Shown here: piece after piece, positions 60,450 through 64,000 of the stretch | Position numbering within the stretch: the stretch's first letter is position 1 | Layout of the letters: each line of letters starts with the position of its first letter | Assembly (NCBI RefSeq): GCF_000607165.1 | Contig: NZ_JFZG01000003.1 | Location: 450,637 to 514,636 of the forward strand | Reading direction: 5' to 3' | Source of the DNA: Ralstonia pickettii | GTDB lineage: Bacteria; Pseudomonadota; Gammaproteobacteria; Burkholderiales; Burkholderiaceae | DNA: 64,000 nt | Notes under the pieces: generated by a model | Seen by the model: only the letters and a program-made list of their open reading frames with translations | Told to the model about the DNA's origin: nothing | Database searches by the model: none | Position numbers and translations under genes: made by a program

Positions 60450-61430
60450 TCACGCGAAGAACCGCGCGATGGCGTCGGCTGGCATCTCCACGCCCGTGGT
60501 GTGCGCCCGTTGCAGCACGGCCCACCAATAGCGATAGCTCGCGCGGTCATGCAGCCGGCCTTCATGCTGGATTGGTCCCCACGAGGCGTCCTGCGCCGCA
60601 GCAAGAATGGCGCTCGCGTGTGTCACTTCTTCGTGCGATGGGCGGAAGGCCGAAACGATCGGCGTGATCTGGTCCGGATGGATGCTCCACTTGCGCAGAT
60701 AGCCGAACTCGTTGCGGGCACGCGCAGCATCGGCGCCCGCGCGGTCCGGGTGTTTGATGTCAGTGCTGACGTTGTGCGACGGCACTTTGCCGTGGGCGTG
60801 GCACGCGGCGGAAATATCGGTCAGCGCGCGGCGGATCAGCGGATGCTCGAACTGCTCGGGCGAGCCCATCGCCGCGCCCGGAATCGCACCGTTGTGCGCC
60901 GAAACAAAATCCATCAGGCCGAAGCTCAGGCATTCCACCTGCACCAACGAAGCGATATCGAACACCTGCGTGAGTGCGCCATGCGTTTCGATCAACACAT
61001 GGATCGGCAGGTGTCGCGCAATGCCCGCAGCCTTGGCGGCCTGGTTGATGCGATCGGTCACGCGCGCCACTTCCACCACGTCACGTACCTTGGGCACGGT
61101 CACGTAGGCGAGTCGGCGGCCGGCAAGGCCTACAAGGATGTCGACGTCCTGCGTCCACGCATCGTGGTTCGGATCGTGGATGCGCACGCCAACGCGGTTG
61201 AAGCGGTTGTCGTCGCTGTTGATGAGCGCGGCGGCCAGTTCGGCATGTGCGCGTTCCTGGCCGACCGCGGCACCGTCTTCGCAGTCAAACGTGATGTCGA
61301 AAACGGGGCCAAGGGCTTGTTGCAGAGCGAGCGACTTGCGCATCAGTTTTTCTGCGCCCGCGTAGTGGTCGCAGACCGGCAATTGGGCCGGCAGCGCATC
61401 GTCCTGGAACAAAACCTCGGTGGGGTGCAC
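60450..61430 (-). CDS. HpcH/HpaI (CitE-like) CoA-ester lyase
   Basis: A 326-residue TIM-barrel lyase of the CitE/malyl-CoA lyase group: [20 protein letters not shown] with DCEDG metal/substrate contacts (about residues 49-53), [33 protein letters not shown] and [16 protein letters not shown]. It would cleave or form a beta-hydroxy acid-CoA thioester such as malyl- or citramalyl-CoA. A GTG is used as start and no strong ribosome-binding site is seen. It lies in line with prpB, suggesting co-transcription. Confidence 0.85.
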   Translation of the reverse strand: MHPTEVLFQDDALPAQLPVCDHYAGAEKLMRKSLALQQALGPVFDITFDCEDGAAVGQERAHAELAAALINSDDNRFNRVGVRIHDPNHDAWTQDVDILVGLAGRRLAYVTVPKVRDVVEVARVTDRINQAAKAAGIARHLPIHVLIETHGALTQVFDIASLVQVECLSFGLMDFVSAHNGAIPGAAMGSPEQFEHPLIRRALTDISAACHAHGKVPSHNVSTDIKHPDRAGADAARARNEFGYLRKWSIHPDQITPIVSAFRPSHEEVTHASAILAAAQDASWGPIQHEGRLHDRASYRYWWAVLQRAHTTGVEMPADAIARFFA

Positions 61431-61488
61431 GGGGTGGTATCGGTTGGGCGGCGCTTGTCACGCCTGTGTCTTGATCAAAATGCAGGTG

Positions 61489-61527
61489 TAAAAAAACCGG
61501 AGGGTTCGCTGCCGATCCGCTCCGGTT
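61489..61527 (-). terminator. Intrinsic terminator of mdh
   Basis: On the minus strand AACCGGA pairs with TCCGGTT around a 19-base loop and is followed by TTTTTAC. It separates mdh from the CitE-like gene. Confidence 0.7.
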
Positions 61528-61546
61528 CTTTCTTAGATCATGCGGA

Positions 61547-62533
61547 TTACAGCAAGTGCTGCACGCCTGCACGCTCGCCTTCCAGCTCGTCCAGCGTGAT
61601 CTTGATCTTGCCTTGGCTGTACTCGTCGATTTCCAGGCCTTCGACGATCTTGTACTTGCCGTTTTCGGTGGTGACCGGGAAGCCGAACATCACGTCCTTC
61701 GGAATGCCGTATTCGCCGTTCGACGGGATGCCCATCGTGACAATCTTGCCGTTGGTGCCAAGCACCCAGTCACGCACGTGGTCGATGGCGGCGTTGGCAG
61801 CCGAAGCAGCCGACGACAAGCCGCGCGCTTCGATGATGGCGGCGCCGCGCTTGCCAACGGTCGGCAGGAACACGTCGTTGTTCCACACCGGGTCGTTGAT
61901 CATGTCTTTGACGCTCTTGCCGTCGATCGTGGCGTAGCGATAGTCGGCGTACATCGTCGGGCTGTGGTTGCCCCACACGAACAGCTTTTCGATGCTCGAC
62001 ACCGGCTTGCCTGTCTTGGCGGCGATCTGCGACAGGGCGCGGTTGTGGTCCAGGCGCAGCATGGCGGTGAAGTTCTCACGCGGCAGGTCCGGCGCCGACT
62101 TCATGGCGATGTAGGCGTTCGTGTTGGCCGGGTTGCCGACCACCAGCACCTTGACGTTGCGCGAAGCCACGGCGTTCAGTGCCTTGCCTTGTGCCGTGAA
62201 GATCTGGGCGTTGGCCGACAGCAGATCCGCACGTTCCATGCCCGGGCCACGGGGGCGGGCGCCCACCAGCAGAGCCACATCGGCGTCCTTGAATGCGGTC
62301 ATCGGGTCGGAATGCGCTTCCATGCCAGCCAGCAGCGGGAATGCGCAGTCTTCGATCTCCATCATCACGCCCTTGAGTGCCTTCTGGGCCTTCTCATCGG
62401 GGATTTCCAGCAGCTGCAGGATGACGGGTTGATCCTTGCCCAGCATTTCGCCGGCGGCGATGCGGAACAGCAGGGCGTAACCGATCTGTCCAGCAGCGCC
62501 GGTCACTGCGACGCGCATGGGTGCTTTTGCCAT
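61547..62533 (-). CDS. mdh: Malate dehydrogenase
   Basis: NAD-dependent oxidation of malate to oxaloacetate in the TCA cycle. The 328 residues have the NAD loop [17 protein letters not shown], the mobile-loop and substrate arginines in [25 protein letters not shown], and the catalytic His in [14 protein letters not shown]. The ATG at 62533 gives the standard [12 protein letters not shown] start with GGAG upstream. It is divergent from the GntR regulator gene. Confidence 0.97.
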   Translation of the reverse strand: MAKAPMRVAVTGAAGQIGYALLFRIAAGEMLGKDQPVILQLLEIPDEKAQKALKGVMMEIEDCAFPLLAGMEAHSDPMTAFKDADVALLVGARPRGPGMERADLLSANAQIFTAQGKALNAVASRNVKVLVVGNPANTNAYIAMKSAPDLPRENFTAMLRLDHNRALSQIAAKTGKPVSSIEKLFVWGNHSPTMYADYRYATIDGKSVKDMINDPVWNNDVFLPTVGKRGAAIIEARGLSSAASAANAAIDHVRDWVLGTNGKIVTMGIPSNGEYGIPKDVMFGFPVTTENGKYKIVEGLEIDEYSQGKIKITLDELEGERAGVQHLL

Positions 62534-62810
62534 GAGAACTCTCCAAACGGTAGTGAAAGCGGATCGCACTGCGCGCGGCGCGCATCCCGGCAGGATGTCG
62601 GTGCAGCCTCGCAGGCATTGCCGGCAACGGTCGGCGCCACGTGGGCGGTCGGCTCAGAAACGGCAAGAGCCTCGCAGTTTACTGCGTCCGCATGACGATG
62701 TGGAAACACACTGCGATTGACCTTTGAGCCGTTGTGGCGTGTCGTGGGGGCCGTCGCCCGGAACAGGCGCGAGTGTAGGTCTGGCCTCGCTGGAAAGTCA
62801 ATGAATCTTC

Positions 62811-62833
62811 TGTCTTATATAAGACATAAGACA
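62811..62833. promoter_or_regulatory. Perfect palindrome and third half-site, probable GntR operator
   Basis: TGTCTTATATAAGACA (62811-62826) is an exact 16-bp palindrome, followed at once by a third half TAAGACA (62827-62833). It lies in the 352-bp gap between divergent mdh and the GntR gene, 52 bp before the GntR start. The rest of the gap shows no gene. Size and symmetry fit a winged-helix dimer site and suggest autoregulation. Confidence 0.7.
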
Positions 62834-62885
62834 TTCTATAAACGGGCTGGACGCCTTTGTCGCTTTTGTGGTGAAATCGGCAGTT

Positions 62886-63695
62886 ATGTCGAGCACACCC
62901 AGCCCTCTGTCCGCTGCGATGCCACCCCCGGGCGGCGAAGGCGGCGCATCGCCCGCTTCTTCGGGCGGCGCGGGCGGCTCTCCCACCTTCAGCCCGCTGT
63001 ATCAGCAGATCAAGACGCTGATCCTGCAAAGCTTGCAAGCCGGCGAATGGAAGCCGGGCGAGATGATCCCCAGCGAAATGGAATTGGCGGCCCGCTACAA
63101 GGTCAGCCAAGGGACCGTGCGCAAAGCGATCGACGAACTGGCGGCCGAAAACCTGGTCGCGCGGCGCCAGGGCAAGGGCACCTTCGTTACCACGCATTAC
63201 GAAGAAGGCGTGCAGTTCCGGTTTTTGCGCCTGATGCCGGAGCAGGGCGAGCAGCACTATCCGAGCAGCCGTGTGCTGGAGTGCAAGCGCATGCGCGCCC
63301 CGGCTGAAATCGCCCGCCTGCTCGAACTCAAGGCCGGCGACAGCGTCGTGCAGATTCGCCGCATCCTGTTCTTTTCGGGTGAGCCGACCGTGCTGGAAGA
63401 AATCTGGCTGCCGGGCGCGAGCTTCAAGGGGCTGACGGCTGAAAAGCTGACCGAGTGGAAGGGCCCGATGTACGCCTTTTTCGAGGCGGAGTTCGGCGTG
63501 CGAATGTTGCGTGCCACCGAGCGCATCCGTGCAGTTGCGGCCGACGCGACCACGGCTGAATTGCTGTCGGTGGCGGCCGAATCGCCGCTGCTCTCGGTGG
63601 AGCGCGTGTCGCATACGTTCGGCGACAAACCGGTGGAGGTACGTCGTGGCCTGTACGTCACGACGCGGCACTACTACCAGAACGAATTGAATTGA
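62886..63695 (+). CDS. GntR-family regulator with UTRA domain (HutC type)
   Basis: A 269-residue transcription factor. A Ser/Gly/Pro-rich N-terminus (about 35 residues) precedes the winged helix-turn-helix: YQQIKTLILQSLQAGEWKPG then MIPSEMELAARYKVSQGTVR. The C-terminal UTRA ligand domain follows (VVQIRRILFFSGEPTVLEEI). It lies between mdh and sdhC, so it probably controls TCA-cycle genes and itself through the palindrome at 62811-62833. The start is ATG 62886; a GTG at 62868 is possible. Confidence 0.9.
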   Translation: MSSTPSPLSAAMPPPGGEGGASPASSGGAGGSPTFSPLYQQIKTLILQSLQAGEWKPGEMIPSEMELAARYKVSQGTVRKAIDELAAENLVARRQGKGTFVTTHYEEGVQFRFLRLMPEQGEQHYPSSRVLECKRMRAPAEIARLLELKAGDSVVQIRRILFFSGEPTVLEEIWLPGASFKGLTAEKLTEWKGPMYAFFEAEFGVRMLRATERIRAVAADATTAELLSVAAESPLLSVERVSHTFGDKPVEVRRGLYVTTRHYYQNELN

Positions 63696-63905
63696 CGACA
63701 CGTCGATGGGCCCGATTTGTGCGGGCAGTGGCCACTTCGGCGGCGTCTTGATTTGTGCGTTGCGCAACAGCGTATTGCGCGTCGTGAAGGCAGTGTAAAG
63801 AAGACAATCGGCCCCCGTATCACGCCACTGGCAGGCGAGGGCAGGAAGCACAAAAGTGGAGCGCGTCGCATGGAATTAATGGTGCGCTGCGCAACAAAAG
63901 CGCGC

Positions 63906-63911
63906 TAAAAT
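63906..63911 (+). promoter_or_regulatory. Possible -10 box of the sdhC promoter
   Basis: TAAAAT lies 57 bp before the sdhC ATG, in the 272-bp gap after the GntR gene. No good -35 is seen 17 bp upstream (TGCGCT). A GTTGCGCAAC palindrome lies at 63759-63768 in the same gap. Confidence 0.35.
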
Positions 63912-63967
63912 CTCGCGGATTTGTGCAAAGCTGTTTTGTTTGTTGATTAGCCAATTGGGGTCTGACC

Positions 63968-64000
63968 ATGGCAGAAGCCATCAAGAAAGCCAGGCCGGTA
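63968..64000 (+). CDS. sdhC: Succinate dehydrogenase cytochrome b556 subunit (first 11 codons)
   Basis: Only MAEAIKKARPV is inside the window; the gene runs off the right edge. The N-terminal AEAIKKARPV resembles SdhC starts in Ralstonia and relatives, and the place behind a GntR gene and mdh fits the sdhCDAB operon. The identification rests on these 11 residues and context. Confidence 0.65.
   Translation, partial: MAEAIKKARPV

Overview
The window looks like a chromosomal segment of a high-GC betaproteobacterium of the Burkholderiaceae, most likely Ralstonia. This is inferred from the order tpiA-secG-tRNA-Leu-nuoABCDEFGHIJKLMN-DUF2818, from the urt-ure nitrogen cluster, and from the acnA / prpB / CitE-like / mdh / GntR / sdhC block. 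No sequence search was run. There is no prophage, insertion sequence, rRNA or CRISPR array. Most of the DNA is densely packed, ordinary core and catabolic metabolism.

Layout. 1-2.2 kb: the 3' part of a quinone oxidoreductase, then tpiA, secG and tRNA-Leu(GAG). 2.3-17.4 kb: the complete 14-gene complex I operon plus a DUF2818 membrane protein. 17.5-22.2 kb: a NUDIX hydrolase, then DUF1178, two acyl-CoA dehydrogenases and two MaoC hydratases behind a promoter overlapped by a 12+12 bp inverted repeat that looks like a TetR-type operator. 22.3-35.5 kb: urea uptake (urtABCDE) behind a consensus sigma-54 promoter, followed by urease genes ureD-ureA-hupE/ureJ-ureB-ureC and ureE-ureF-ureG. Uptake, hydrolysis and nickel supply therefore form one nitrogen-scavenging unit. 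The urease run is split between ureC and ureE by about 1.17 kb of repeat DNA: two inverted copies of a ~190 bp hairpin element, a 16-unit hexamer tract and a decayed 21-bp minisatellite.

35.6-49 kb: an accessory catabolic region. It has a GST, an acyl-CoA dehydrogenase resembling the ACAD10/ACAD11 type, a PaaI thioesterase, two LysR regulators, an SDR lacking the usual catalytic Tyr/Lys, a VOC protein, and a minus-strand operon (3-hydroxyacyl-CoA dehydrogenase, crotonase, histidine phosphatase, APH-like kinase). The kinase plus the ACAD10/11-like dehydrogenase match, as separate genes, the two domains of animal ACAD11. I infer a 4-hydroxyacyl-CoA degradation module. After it come a second GST, an aminotransferase, a PIN protein and yaaA.

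49.7-64 kb: an M14 carboxypeptidase, a lipoprotein with a histone-like basic tail, an orphan peptide-binding protein, DUF2863, a small membrane protein, and then the TCA/methylcitrate block: acnA, two small unknown or secreted proteins, prpB, a CitE-like lyase, mdh, and a divergent GntR/UTRA regulator with a perfect palindrome in front of it. The first 11 codons of sdhC lie at the window edge. Several strong intrinsic terminators, two with UUCG-type loops, separate the units.
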